DNA of 39,817 bases, taken from positions 1 to 39,817 of the forward strand of contig JBJHCR010000014.1 in assembly GCA_050486105.1 (NCBI GenBank), written 5' to 3'. Both the position numbers and the translations under genes were made by a program. Shown here piece by piece: positions 25,735 to 33,082 of the stretch. This stretch comes from JAEXNA01 sp050486105 (lineage in GTDB: Bacteria; Vulcanimicrobiota; Xenobia; Xenobiales; JADMJV01). Every line of letters begins with the position of its first letter. Position 1 is the first letter of the stretch. The notes under the pieces are model-generated. The model ran no database searches and had not been told where the DNA came from. It saw nothing but the letters and a program-made list of their open reading frames with translations.

Positions 25735-27365
25735 AGGATGGCACGTCCTTTGGTAGCGATCTCGCTCCAGGCTCCACGCTTGGCTCCAAGTGGCCTGCGA
25801 CACTCCGTCCAAAGTAGATTCGCAGTCCTCAACGGATTATGTATTTGACCCTTTCCCAGGCGAGTCCGAATCGCTTTACGAGCTACCTCTCGGTCATCGA
25901 AGACCACCTTACGGTCGGCAAAGATCTGGTACCTCTCGTGCCCCTTGCCGGCGATCACGATAGTGTCTCCCGGGCGGGCTGAGCGGACGGCGCTCGAGAT
26001 GGCAGAATCCCTATCTCGATCGAGGTGATAGTCCAATTCCGTCCCGACCTCAAGCAAGCCCTCCTCGATTTGATTGAGAATGGCGTCGGGGTCCTCAGAG
26101 CGAGGGTTGTCGGAGGTCAGAAATACGCGATCGGCCAGCTCCCCTGCCAAACGACCCATAGGGTGTCGCTTGGTTTGGTCTCGGTCACCCCCGCAACCGA
26201 AAACCACCGTCAATCGTCCTCGAGTGATCTCCCTGGCTGCCTGAAGAACATTGCGCAAACCATCTGGAGTGTGAGCGTAGTCCACCAAGACGGTGAAGTC
26301 TTGGCCTTCTCGAACCAACTCAAAGCGGCCTGGAATTCCCTCAAGGGAGACTAGGGCCTCGACGATCTCGTCGAGCTCAACTCTTCGAGCCAGCCCCACT
26401 CCGATTGCTGCCAGGGCATTGGATACATTGAACGCTCCGGCCAACTTCAAGGTCACATTGGCGTCACCAATAGGCGTCTTGACCCGAAAACGGGAACCCT
26501 CGGGCCCAAACTGGAGGTCTTTCCCACGAACATGGGCGCCCTTGGAGAAGCCGTAGGTGATATACGGTACTCGCAACTCATTCAGAACTCGAGCCCCGTA
26601 AGGATCGTCGGCATTGATCACGGCGTAAGGCGGAGCATGTCGGCTCCAATCTCGACCAAGTCCGGTGAAGAGGCTCTTTTTGACTTGAAAGTACTCCTCC
26701 ATATCGGAATGAAAATCAAGGTGATCTTGGGAAAGATTGGTGAACACCGCCACGTCGAAAGGCACCCCAGCCACTCGGTGAAGTGCCAGAGCGTGGGAGG
26801 ACACTTCCATGACCACCGAGCGATTGCCGGCGCTGACCATGTCGGCCAGGAGTTCCTGAAGTTCTGAAGCTTCGGGAGTGGTATTGCGCACCGCCCGGTC
26901 TTCCCCTCCGACTCTAGCCCTTATGGTCCCCACCAACCCAGGCGCTTGTCCGGCGCGCTCTAGAACAGCCTCACAAAGATAGGCGGTGGAGGTCTTGCCG
27001 TTTGTGCCAGTTATCCCTACGGTTGCCAGCTGGTCCGCTGGTCGCCCGTAGTAGCAAGCTGCCAGTAACCCCAAGCAACCGCGAGTGTCCTCTACCTTAA
27101 TCTGCAGGACATCCTTGGGAATGTGGTCCAGGAAGCGCTCCACAAGGAGAACCCTGGCACCAGCGGCAACCGCCGCCAAGGCGAAGTTGTGCCCATCAAC
27201 TTCGAACCCAGGAATACAAACGAAAAGCCCCCCAGGTCGCACCTCACGAGAATCGAAACTTACCCCGCTAATAACGATCTCATCCAACCTGGCCTCGAAC
27301 CTGTCCATGTCTCCAATGAGAGCAGAACGTAGGCACTCTTCCCTCAACAGTTGAGTCAGCTTCAA
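25731..27365 (-). CDS. murE: UDP-MurNAc-dipeptide--meso-diaminopimelate ligase
   Basis: A 544-residue ligase adding the third stem residue. TGTNGKTST is at 119-127, and the KSR-type and SSHALAL motifs follow. The DNPRSEDP signature indicates meso-diaminopimelate rather than lysine. I choose TTG 27365, giving MKLTQLL as in many MurE proteins, because GGAGGAG lies six bases before it; ATG 27380 is an in-frame alternative that would follow a hairpin. About 45 extra C-terminal residues (from GKGQIHNPL) extend beyond the usual end and overlap the alternative murF start region. It heads the second dcw unit, behind terminator, promoter and leader element B. Confidence 0.94.
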   Translation of the reverse strand: MKLTQLLREECLRSALIGDMDRFEARLDEIVISGVSFDSREVRPGGLFVCIPGFEVDGHNFALAAVAAGARVLLVERFLDHIPKDVLQIKVEDTRGCLGLLAACYYGRPADQLATVGITGTNGKTSTAYLCEAVLERAGQAPGLVGTIRARVGGEDRAVRNTTPEASELQELLADMVSAGNRSVVMEVSSHALALHRVAGVPFDVAVFTNLSQDHLDFHSDMEEYFQVKKSLFTGLGRDWSRHAPPYAVINADDPYGARVLNELRVPYITYGFSKGAHVRGKDLQFGPEGSRFRVKTPIGDANVTLKLAGAFNVSNALAAIGVGLARRVELDEIVEALVSLEGIPGRFELVREGQDFTVLVDYAHTPDGLRNVLQAAREITRGRLTVVFGCGGDRDQTKRHPMGRLAGELADRVFLTSDNPRSEDPDAILNQIEEGLLEVGTELDYHLDRDRDSAISSAVRSARPGDTIVIAGKGHERYQIFADRKVVFDDREVARKAIRTRLGKGQIHNPLRTANLLWTECRRPLGAKRGAWSEIATKGRAIL

Positions 27366-27381
27366 TGTTTTCTCCTCCATC

Positions 27382-27404
27382 GACAGCTTGCGCTGTCCTC
27401 CTCA
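27382..27404 (-). promoter_or_regulatory. Hairpin between two Shine-Dalgarno-like sites before murE
   Basis: On the minus strand GACAGC-GCAA-GCTGTC (27397-27382) is a perfect six-base stem with a GNRA tetraloop. AGGAGG lies just 5' of it and GGAGGAG just 3' of it, across ATG 27380 and before TTG 27365. The hairpin would separate or present the two ribosome sites, so it may set which start is used. Confidence 0.45.
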
Positions 27405-27425
27405 CGAACTCTCGCAATTTGGGTG

Positions 27426-27576
27426 CTAAGGATCCGGCACGAAACAGCTGCCTGGTTTGGGGTGCCAATGCATCCCGTCGGGGCAGCGTTGGTTCTTGCT
27501 TAAGTCTTTCCGATTCAAGCCGCTCGAACCGCTCTGGCTCCCCCAATTTGGGGGGGCACCCGGGCCCTGGGCAACC
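27426..27576 (-). promoter_or_regulatory. Leader element B: structured repeat upstream of murE
   Basis: This 151-base element is the second copy of the leader before ftsQ. The block at 27482-27505 differs from copy A at one of 24 bases. The block at 27428-27461 is identical at 27 of 34. GATGCAT-like CAATGCATC is retained. The 5' arm is a different sequence but again a strong hairpin (GCCCCC...GGGGG within 27540-27565), and CCC-CGAC-GGG replaces ACCC-AGA-GGGT of copy A. It lies in the presumed 5' leader of murE, between a terminator/-10 box and the start codon. The ligand or partner is unknown. Confidence 0.55.
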
Positions 27577-27629
27577 AAAATCAAAAACTTATCTCGAACC
27601 AGCTCCTAATCCGCTCTCGCAAAAATTGA

Positions 27630-27635
27630 ATTATA
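27630..27635 (-). promoter_or_regulatory. Candidate -10 box for the murE transcript
   Basis: TATAAT on the minus strand lies 59 bases downstream of the ftsI-side terminator and about 50 bases before leader element B. No good -35 box is seen at 16-18 bases (TAGGCA at 19 bases is the nearest), so it is only a candidate. Confidence 0.4.
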
Positions 27636-27693
27636 TTCCAACAGTGAGTAATCCTGCCTACTTGAAGACTTTTCGAAAAAGATGCCAAGAAAA

Positions 27694-27718
27694 GAAAAAG
27701 CTCTCCGCGAGGAGAGCT
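27694..27718 (-). terminator. Rho-independent terminator after the ftsI unit
   Basis: On the minus strand AGCTCTCC-TCGC-GGAGAGCT is a perfect eight-base stem, followed by TTTTTCTTTTC. It ends the mraZ-rsmH-ftsL-ftsI-73-residue-ORF transcript and separates it from murE, so the dcw cluster is at least two transcription units, unless read-through is regulated. Confidence 0.85.
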
Positions 27719-27801
27719 GATGTTTTGCGAGAGTCGTTTCCTGCCCCTTGTTTGCTTGCTCGGCCAGGCGGTTTCAATCCACCCATTGTCTCGTGCTCGC
27801 C

Positions 27802-27824
27802 TTCGACCCGGTAACAGGGTCGAA
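27802..27824. repeat. Perfect 8-bp inverted repeat after the 73-residue ORF
   Basis: TTCGACCC (27803-27810 region) and GGGTCGAA are an inverted repeat with a seven-base loop, eight bases past the stop of the small ORF. No T-run follows on either strand. It may protect the 3' end of the message or be a protein site. Confidence 0.4.
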
Positions 27825-27831
27825 ACTTTGT

Positions 27832-28053
27832 TCAGTATTGAGTGAAGGAACGATGGTAATTTTGGAAGTCTGGTCGATGGTCGACCGTGGTGAGCCAGCG
27901 CTTTTTCCCACTTCGACCTGCGTCGAGGCGGGGGCCAAAAAAGGATGGCTGGGGCGCCATCATTATTTGGGCTGCGGGTTTCTTTCTGGGTGCTGGACTT
28001 GCCTGTGTTCCAGCAAACTTCCTCACGAAAGCTTCGATATCTATCTCTTTCAT
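27832..28053 (-). CDS. Small basic ORF between ftsI and murE
   Basis: A 73-residue frame starting at ATG 28053 with a very strong ribosome-binding site (TTAGGAGGGA, eight bases away). The product starts MKEIDIEAFVRKFAGTQ and is then rich in Pro, Lys, Arg and aromatic residues, with no TM helix. I do not recognise it. It begins 107 bases after ftsI and is followed by two hairpins, the second a terminator. The ribosome site argues for translation. The composition past residue 17 is less convincing, so either a shorter gene or a frameshifted remnant is possible. Confidence 0.45.
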   Translation of the reverse strand: MKEIDIEAFVRKFAGTQASPAPRKKPAAQIMMAPQPSFFGPRLDAGRSGKKRWLTTVDHRPDFQNYHRSFTQY

Positions 28054-28082
28054 ATCTTGTTCCCTCCTAACCGTTTTTCACT

Positions 28083-28106
28083 GCTCTGCCGACCGTAATG
28101 CAGAGC
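28083..28106. repeat. 7-bp hairpin between ftsI and the small ORF
   Basis: GCTCTGC (28083-28089) and GCAGAGC (28100-28106) form a perfect stem with a ten-base loop. On the minus strand it is followed by AGTGAAAAACGG, not a T-run. It lies just before the ribosome-binding site of the 73-residue ORF and may influence its expression. Confidence 0.35.
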
Positions 28107-28160
28107 CTCGGAACTGAGCACCCACCGGGGGACTCCACCAGATCTAAAGATCACAGAGCA

Positions 28161-29906
28161 CTAGTGCCAGTCCTCAGACTTTTCCATTTTCATTCGCTCC
28201 GGGTCGGGCTTGACACCGAGCTTCCAAAGCGCCTTTTCTCCAACTTTACTGAAGACGGGTCCAGCCACCAAGCCTCCCCAATACGGAGTGGGCTTCTCGA
28301 TCTTCACCAGCATGACTATGCGGGGATCATCGACTGGTGCCACACCTAAGAACGAAGCGACATACTTGCCGGGTGCGTAAACCCCGTCTTCAACCAACTG
28401 AGCCGTTCCGGTCTTGCCTCCAACGCGATAGCCCGGAATGCGAGCCAGTTTACCGGTTCCGTTCTCACAGACATTCTCCAAGATATCGAGCATCTGCCGT
28501 GATGCCTCTGGGCTGATAGGTCGGCTGATCTCTTCGGGATCGAAACGACGGAGCACATTTCCCTCCGCATCGGTCACAGCCTTGACTACCCGGGGGCGCA
28601 TGCGCACTCCACCGTTGACCAGACCTTGCATAGCCGAGACCAACTGTACCGGTGTGACTGCCACCCCCTGACCAAAACTGATGGTGGCCGTGTTGATCTC
28701 CGCCCAGGTGTCAGCGGGAGCCAAGAGCCCTTCGCTTTCTCCGACCAAATCGATCCCGGTGAGATCGCCGAAGCCGAAATCCAGCAAATGCTGATAGTAG
28801 ATTTTCTTGCCAATGGCCATCGCCACCGAAGCGGTGCCGACGTTGAAACTGTAGGCAATGATGTCCTTGAGCGTTTCGGCGTGCCCAGCGTAGAGCCCAT
28901 CATTGGCGTTATGGATGGTCCATCCGCCGATAGAGAGGACCCCTCCCGAGCGAAAGGTGTCCTTGGGCGTGACCCCGGAGTTCAACGCAGCTCCAGCCAG
29001 GAAGACTTTGAAGGTTGAGCCCGGTTCAAAGGGGTCGGTGATGCTCCGGTTCCTGCGGACGTTGGGGTCCACCCCGGCAAAGTCCGAAGCGGGAAAATCC
29101 GGGTTGATCGCCATGGCCAGAATCTCACCGTTCCTAGCATCCATAACCACAACGATACCCCCGGTGGCCTTGTACTCCTTAACTTGCTTGGCCAGCTCTC
29201 TTTCGGCGGCGAACTGTATCGTTTCATCGATGGTGAGGATCACGTTATGACCCGTCTCAGCAGGTCGAATGAGAGCGGTCGGGTGCTCTAAAGTAGCCCA
29301 CCCATCGCGGTCCATGAAGGCGCGCAAGATCCCAGGAGTACCGGCAAGATCGCGCTCGTACGCGGACTCCAAGCCGTCCAAACCCTGGTCATCTACCCCG
29401 GTGGCTCCGAGCAGATGAGCAGCCAGCCGCCCTTTGGGGTAATAGCGCTTTCCTGGAGTTGGTTCTCGAACCAAGAAAACCCCTTCCAGGGCCGCCTCTC
29501 TGACCTCTTGGGCCTTAAAATCCTTAACCTTGCGGGAGACCCAACCGAAGGTTCCCGGACGGTCCACGAGCTCTTCCAAGGTGGATGCGGGAAGGTCGAG
29601 AATCTTGCTCAAACGCTCGACCACCTCTCGCCCTTGCCCCTTTTGCCTGACGAGTTCAGGATTCACAGCCACCGACCAGCGGGCAATCGAGGTCGCCAAG
29701 ACCACATTGTTGCGATCTCGTATTTCGCCCCTTAAAGCCGGAAGCTCTGCCTCACCCAGATGTTGGGCGTCCGCCCGAGCAAGATATCGGTCGTGGTCGA
29801 TCCATTGCAACTGAGCAAGGCGAATGCTTAGGAGGCCTGCGAATCCGGCAAACAGCCAGAAAAGAGTTATGACTCTCCCTCGATTGGTTCCAGGAGACTG
29901 CTTCAT
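28161..29906 (-). CDS. ftsI: Septal peptidoglycan transpeptidase (penicillin-binding protein)
   Basis: A 581-residue class B penicillin-binding protein. One TM helix lies at about 12-30, the pedestal region includes LRGEIRDRNNVVLA, and the transpeptidase domain has the catalytic S297-TFK300, S353-F-N355 and K498-T-G500. It crosslinks septal peptidoglycan with FtsW. There is no PASTA repeat after the catalytic domain, so it is like FtsI rather than the PASTA-tailed PBPs of Firmicutes. It follows ftsL by 29 bases; its own ribosome site is weak. The product ends EKSEDWH, 107 bases before a small ORF. Confidence 0.94.
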   Translation of the reverse strand: MKQSPGTNRGRVITLFWLFAGFAGLLSIRLAQLQWIDHDRYLARADAQHLGEAELPALRGEIRDRNNVVLATSIARWSVAVNPELVRQKGQGREVVERLSKILDLPASTLEELVDRPGTFGWVSRKVKDFKAQEVREAALEGVFLVREPTPGKRYYPKGRLAAHLLGATGVDDQGLDGLESAYERDLAGTPGILRAFMDRDGWATLEHPTALIRPAETGHNVILTIDETIQFAAERELAKQVKEYKATGGIVVVMDARNGEILAMAINPDFPASDFAGVDPNVRRNRSITDPFEPGSTFKVFLAGAALNSGVTPKDTFRSGGVLSIGGWTIHNANDGLYAGHAETLKDIIAYSFNVGTASVAMAIGKKIYYQHLLDFGFGDLTGIDLVGESEGLLAPADTWAEINTATISFGQGVAVTPVQLVSAMQGLVNGGVRMRPRVVKAVTDAEGNVLRRFDPEEISRPISPEASRQMLDILENVCENGTGKLARIPGYRVGGKTGTAQLVEDGVYAPGKYVASFLGVAPVDDPRIVMLVKIEKPTPYWGGLVAGPVFSKVGEKALWKLGVKPDPERMKMEKSEDWH

Positions 29907-29935
29907 GGTTAGAATTCCACCCCAGCGTATCCCAT

Positions 29936-30325
29936 TTAAAGAACCTCGTCGTGCAAAGTGAGAGTCTGGTCTTGAACGGGAACGACCTCCTCGGGAATAA
30001 TGGCGCTCCAGACCACCTCGATCACTCGACGTTCCTCAGGGGCGACCATCTGCAGGCGCTCGATGGCCATGCGCTCAACTCGTTCGAGAGCCGTCAGTTC
30101 TTGAACCGTCAGCTCGAGGTCTGCTCGCTCGGCTTCCAGGGCCTTGACTTCCCCGCCGATGGCCACCAGTTTATATTGGGTGCGGACTATATGTGCCGAC
30201 TGGCAGAGATAGGCCAACAAAAGGCTGGCAACCCCAAAAAACGCCAACGCCGGCAAAGTCAAAAGTCCACCCCTCAAGGAACCAACCCCGAACTTTCTGC
30301 GTTCCTTTTCCTCAACTTCGCTCAC
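29936..30325 (-). CDS. ftsL: FtsL/DivIC-like septum formation protein
   Basis: A 129-residue bitopic protein: a basic N-terminus, TM helix at about 21-43, then a coiled coil at about 50-92 (VKALEAERADLELTVQELTALERVERMA), and a short acidic tail. The MAIERLQMVAPEERRVI segment is like the end of the FtsL/DivIC coiled coil, which pairs with FtsB/DivIC and FtsQ. Sequence conservation in this family is low, so the name rests on size, topology and position between rsmH and ftsI. Confidence 0.85.
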   Translation of the reverse strand: MSEVEEKERRKFGVGSLRGGLLTLPALAFFGVASLLLAYLCQSAHIVRTQYKLVAIGGEVKALEAERADLELTVQELTALERVERMAIERLQMVAPEERRVIEVVWSAIIPEEVVPVQDQTLTLHDEVL

Positions 30326-30350
30326 CCTACAACCTCACTTTCACTCAACA

Positions 30351-31304
30351 CTAAATCTTTTCGACTACTCGCAGGCGTGCTGACCGCGCCCGTCGATTCC
30401 TTTGGGTCTCGTCGCTCGAAGGGCTAACCGGCTTACGAGTGAGAATCCTTACCGTCTGCTCCGCTCCGCAGCGACAAACCGGCAAACCTCGAGGACAACG
30501 GCAACGGCCGGCCGCGTCGCGGAAAATCGACTTGACCAAGCCATCTTCAAGAGAATGATAGGAAACCACCACCACTCTCGCTCCCTGTCGAGCCGTCTTG
30601 ATCGCGCTGCGCAGCCCGCGCTCAAGTTCGCCGAGTTCATCGTTGACGGCTATCCTCAAGGCCTGAAAACACAGGGTCGCTGGATGCTTCTTCGAGACGA
30701 CTCTCGGACCGGAGCGGCGAGTGCGGTGACCCACCACCTTAGCGATGACCTCGGCCAAGTCGGTGGTGGTCCTAAAAGCTTGCTCTTGACGCCTACTTAC
30801 GATCGCTTGTGCGATGACTTTGGCCATTCTCTCTTGACCGTATCTCCAGAAAATGTCCGCCAGTTCAAGCACTGACGCGGTATTTACCAGATTGGCCGCA
30901 GTCAACGACTGCTTTGTCGCATCCATACGCATGTCCAGGGGACCATCCAGTCGAAAAGAGAAACCGCGATGGGCCGTATCGAGTTGAAAGGAGGAGACCC
31001 CGAGGTCCATGACTGCTCCGTCGTGGCCCAAAGGAGCGTGTAGCTTTAGAAACCCTTCTATCAAAGAAAAGTTTGAGTGATGCAAGAAGAGACGGTCCTC
31101 ATCGGCAAAGCGGAGGGAGGCTTGCTCTACTGCGTCTCTATCACGATCAAACGCGATCAATTTTCCTTCGTTCCCCAAACTCTCTAGAATCGCTTGACTG
31201 TATCCTCCACCACCGAAGGTCATGTCCACGATCACTTCCCCGGACTCCACCGCCAACCAATCGAGGACGGCTTCCAGGAGTACCGGACAATGATAACTCT
31301 CCAT
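30351..31304 (-). CDS. rsmH: 16S rRNA (cytosine1402-N4)-methyltransferase
   Basis: A 317-residue SAM enzyme modifying C1402 of 16S rRNA in the P site. The N-terminus CPVLLEAVLDWLAV is the family start, VDMTFGGGGYSQAIL is the SAM loop, and DLGVSSFQLDTAHRGFSFRLDGPLDMRMD and VVSYHSLEDGLVK are diagnostic. GRCRCPRGLPVCRCG near the end has the usual cysteines. It follows mraZ after 211 bases that hold no gene I can support. The start ATG lacks an obvious ribosome site. Confidence 0.95.
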   Translation of the reverse strand: MESYHCPVLLEAVLDWLAVESGEVIVDMTFGGGGYSQAILESLGNEGKLIAFDRDRDAVEQASLRFADEDRLFLHHSNFSLIEGFLKLHAPLGHDGAVMDLGVSSFQLDTAHRGFSFRLDGPLDMRMDATKQSLTAANLVNTASVLELADIFWRYGQERMAKVIAQAIVSRRQEQAFRTTTDLAEVIAKVVGHRTRRSGPRVVSKKHPATLCFQALRIAVNDELGELERGLRSAIKTARQGARVVVVSYHSLEDGLVKSIFRDAAGRCRCPRGLPVCRCGAEQTVRILTRKPVSPSSDETQRNRRARSARLRVVEKI

Positions 31305-31515
31305 CTTAGGATTTATGCCGACAAACCTGTCATCCTAGGACTCGCCTCGGTCCGATATGCAACTCAGCTGTCTCTTGCGCACTTCAGAATCGGCCTCAAC
31401 TTGCTCAGAGCGTCGTTGTCGACTTCCGGAACCCGGACCAGGATTCGGAGTTCTTCTCTTCCAAAGTGGTGACGGGGGTAGACCCACCTTCACCGGGAAT
31501 CGTGAGTAGGCAAGA

Positions 31516-31968
31516 TCAGATTTGGTACTTCTCATAGACATAGTCATCTAGCTCCTCTAACCCCTCTTGCTCCATAGCTGCCCAACGACCGGGCTCCCAG
31601 ACCTTTAAGCGGTCTAAAGCCCCGGTCACTATCACCGGACCAGCTTCTAGCCCGGCGTGGGAGCGGAGATCCTGTCCTAACAAGATCCGCCCAGCCTTGT
31701 CCAACTCTACAGTGACCGCGGAGGCCAGTTGCAGAGTCACCCATCGTTGCCCTCGAACATCAGTTTTTGAAATATTCTTAAGCTTTTGTAGAAAAAGGTT
31801 CCATGCTGGACGAGGAAGAACTTCCACCGATCCATCAGGTCCCTTCCGGAGCACAGCTCCTTCACCAAAGTCGTAACGAAATGAGGACGGTATAGTTAAG
31901 CGACCTTTGCCGTCGAGCGAATGCTCGAAGGTTCCAGAGAACCAATATGCCTCGGAAACCTCTTCCAC
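31516..31968 (-). CDS. mraZ: Transcriptional regulator MraZ
   Basis: A 150-residue protein made of two SpoVT-AbrB-like halves, the first with SLDGKGRLTIPSSFR (17-31) and the second with VELDKAGRILLGQDLR. MraZ forms a ring-shaped oligomer and binds the repeat boxes in front of its own gene, repressing the dcw promoter in the bacteria studied. GTG 31968 has GGAGGTAGGTGA upstream, and this ribosome site overlaps the last operator repeat. Confidence 0.95.
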   Translation of the reverse strand: MEEVSEAYWFSGTFEHSLDGKGRLTIPSSFRYDFGEGAVLRKGPDGSVEVLPRPAWNLFLQKLKNISKTDVRGQRWVTLQLASAVTVELDKAGRILLGQDLRSHAGLEAGPVIVTGALDRLKVWEPGRWAAMEQEGLEELDDYVYEKYQI

Positions 31969-31981
31969 TTAGGTTCACCTA

Positions 31982-32008
31982 CCTCCACTTTGCCCCACTT
32001 TGCTCCAC
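31982..32008 (-). promoter_or_regulatory. MraZ operator: three 10-base-period boxes
   Basis: On the minus strand GTGGAGCAAA, GTGGGGCAAA and GTGGAGGTAG follow one another with an exact ten-base period, overlapping the expected start of transcription. This is the layout of known MraZ boxes (TGGG-type repeats in E. coli, AAAGTG-type repeats in Mycoplasma). Confidence 0.88.
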
Positions 32009-32009
32009 A

Positions 32010-32039
32010 ATTATAAACAGGGCTTCAAGAAGGTGTCAA
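32010..32039 (-). promoter_or_regulatory. Sigma70 promoter of mraZ (dcw cluster)
   Basis: On the minus strand TTGACA (32039-32034), an 18-base spacer and TATAAT (32015-32010) match the housekeeping consensus exactly. Transcription should start near 32003, inside the MraZ boxes, so MraZ binding would block initiation. Confidence 0.9.
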
Positions 32040-32314
32040 TGAGACGCATTCAAGCATGTCTCGCAAGAAACCAAGACAAAAACAACATCTTGTAGTCATG
32101 TCCTCAAACACGACTAGATATTGAGGAAGAATGGGGTTGAAGAAATTTTAAAAAGTTTTCAGACCCTACACTGCAGAGCAAGTGTCTTACTGAAGGCCCA
32201 CCGCTCGTTCAAGCCTACTCAAGATACAGAATGCTCTCAAACACGGAAGTTCTTTGATCTAAACGCGATTCAGCCTCGGTGGGGGAAAGTGGAGGAAAAA
32301 ACCCGTTTGTGGCT
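32040..32314. other. AT-rich gap between birA and the mraZ promoter
   Basis: This 275-base stretch separates the end of the pyrH-birA series from the dcw promoter. I see no gene in it: the open frames lack ribosome sites and family features. It is AT-richer than its neighbours near 32040-32170. The only notable site is a pair of GTGG repeats at 32279-32292. No convincing intrinsic terminator follows birA; ACGGGTTTTTT on the minus strand has only a weak stem. Confidence 0.5.
32279..32298 (+). promoter_or_regulatory. Possible second MraZ-type box, opposite orientation
   Basis: GTGGGGGAAA followed by GTGGAGGAAA on the plus strand repeats the GTGGRG-AAA pattern of the mraZ operator with the same ten-base period, but only twice and on the other strand, about 270 bases upstream of the mraZ boxes. 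It may be a remote MraZ contact or chance in a purine-rich stretch. Confidence 0.3.
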
Positions 32315-33082
32315 CTATCGGTCGTCCAAGGGGTGAATCCGGAAACGCTCTTCAGGGCCCAAAGCTGAGAGTCGGCCTCCGTCCAAGAACTTGAGTCCTC
32401 CATCCGGACCCAAGCCGGCGATGGGTCCGAACCTTTTGAGCACCGTCCCATCATCGTGAACCAGAACCCCCTCACCTGAATCGACTCCTGTCAAATAAGG
32501 GTTGCAAAGTTCCGCTAGCAGCCTAGCCCCGCCAGCAGCGAAAGGCCCAAAATAAAGAGCCTCGAGTTGAGCCAACAAACTTAGAGCCAAGCGGCCTACG
32601 CCTTCGGGAGTCGATTCCACCGAACAACCTTCCTCGAGCAACGAAGTCGCCTCCCCAAGAGTCAAGCAATAATCCTTAACCGGAGCGTACACATTGAGAC
32701 CGATCCCCAGAACGGCCCGTTCCAGGCTCTGCCCCTTGAATATCGCTCTCGGGAGTATCCCGGCTACTTTGCGATGATTCAAAAGGACATCGTTCGGCCA
32801 CCGCAACCCGACCGCACACCCCAACTCCTTCTCCAAGAGCTGGATGACCGCTAAGGCTCCCAAGAGAGTTAAGCCGTCGGCTTGCGGTGGCCGCAGGAGC
32901 ACGGAGAGATACATCCCCCCAGGGGGGGAATGCCAGACTCGACCTCCTCTACCCTTTCCGGAAGTCTGACTCAAAGCCAGAAGGCTGACGCCCTCAGGTT
33001 CATGCTGAAATTCGTGGCCCAGGAGAGCCTCGTTCGTCGAAACAGAAGTCTCAACTCGAAGAAGTCTTTGTCCAAATCTCAC
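32315..33082 (-). CDS. birA: Biotin--protein ligase (no HTH domain)
   Basis: A 255-residue enzyme that activates biotin as biotinyl-AMP and transfers it to carboxyl-carrier lysines. It has SVSTNEAL, the biotinyl-AMP loop SGKGRGGRVWHSPPGGMYLS (41-60), RWPNDVLL (94-101), the lysine segment RKVAGIL (104-110) and a small C-terminal SH3-like domain. It lacks the N-terminal helix-turn-helix of E. coli BirA, so it should not be a repressor. GTG 33082 overlaps the end of the upstream gene by 32 bases. It is the last gene of the series. Confidence 0.9.
   Translation of the reverse strand: MRFGQRLLRVETSVSTNEALLGHEFQHEPEGVSLLALSQTSGKGRGGRVWHSPPGGMYLSVLLRPPQADGLTLLGALAVIQLLEKELGCAVGLRWPNDVLLNHRKVAGILPRAIFKGQSLERAVLGIGLNVYAPVKDYCLTLGEATSLLEEGCSVESTPEGVGRLALSLLAQLEALYFGPFAAGGARLLAELCNPYLTGVDSGEGVLVHDDGTVLKRFGPIAGLGPDGGLKFLDGGRLSALGPEERFRIHPLDDR

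Noticed and set aside
27426..27576. Cobalamin riboswitch resemblance (CGCTGCCCCGACGG)
   Set aside because: The short match is not accompanied by the B12 box or the GGGAA...GGTG core, and copy A lacks it, so the resemblance is probably chance.
27768..27782. GTTTCAATCCACCC, like the start of some CRISPR repeats
   Set aside because: Only one copy is present, with no regular spacing or second repeat nearby and no cas genes in the window.
31335..31547. 70-residue frame between mraZ and rsmH
   Set aside because: Low-complexity Pro/Ser/Arg composition, starts inside mraZ, no ribosome site; I treat the 211 bases as non-coding.
32298..32314. Terminator after birA (ACGGGTTTTTT on the minus strand)
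   Set aside because: The T-run is good but only a three-base stem with a long loop can be drawn.
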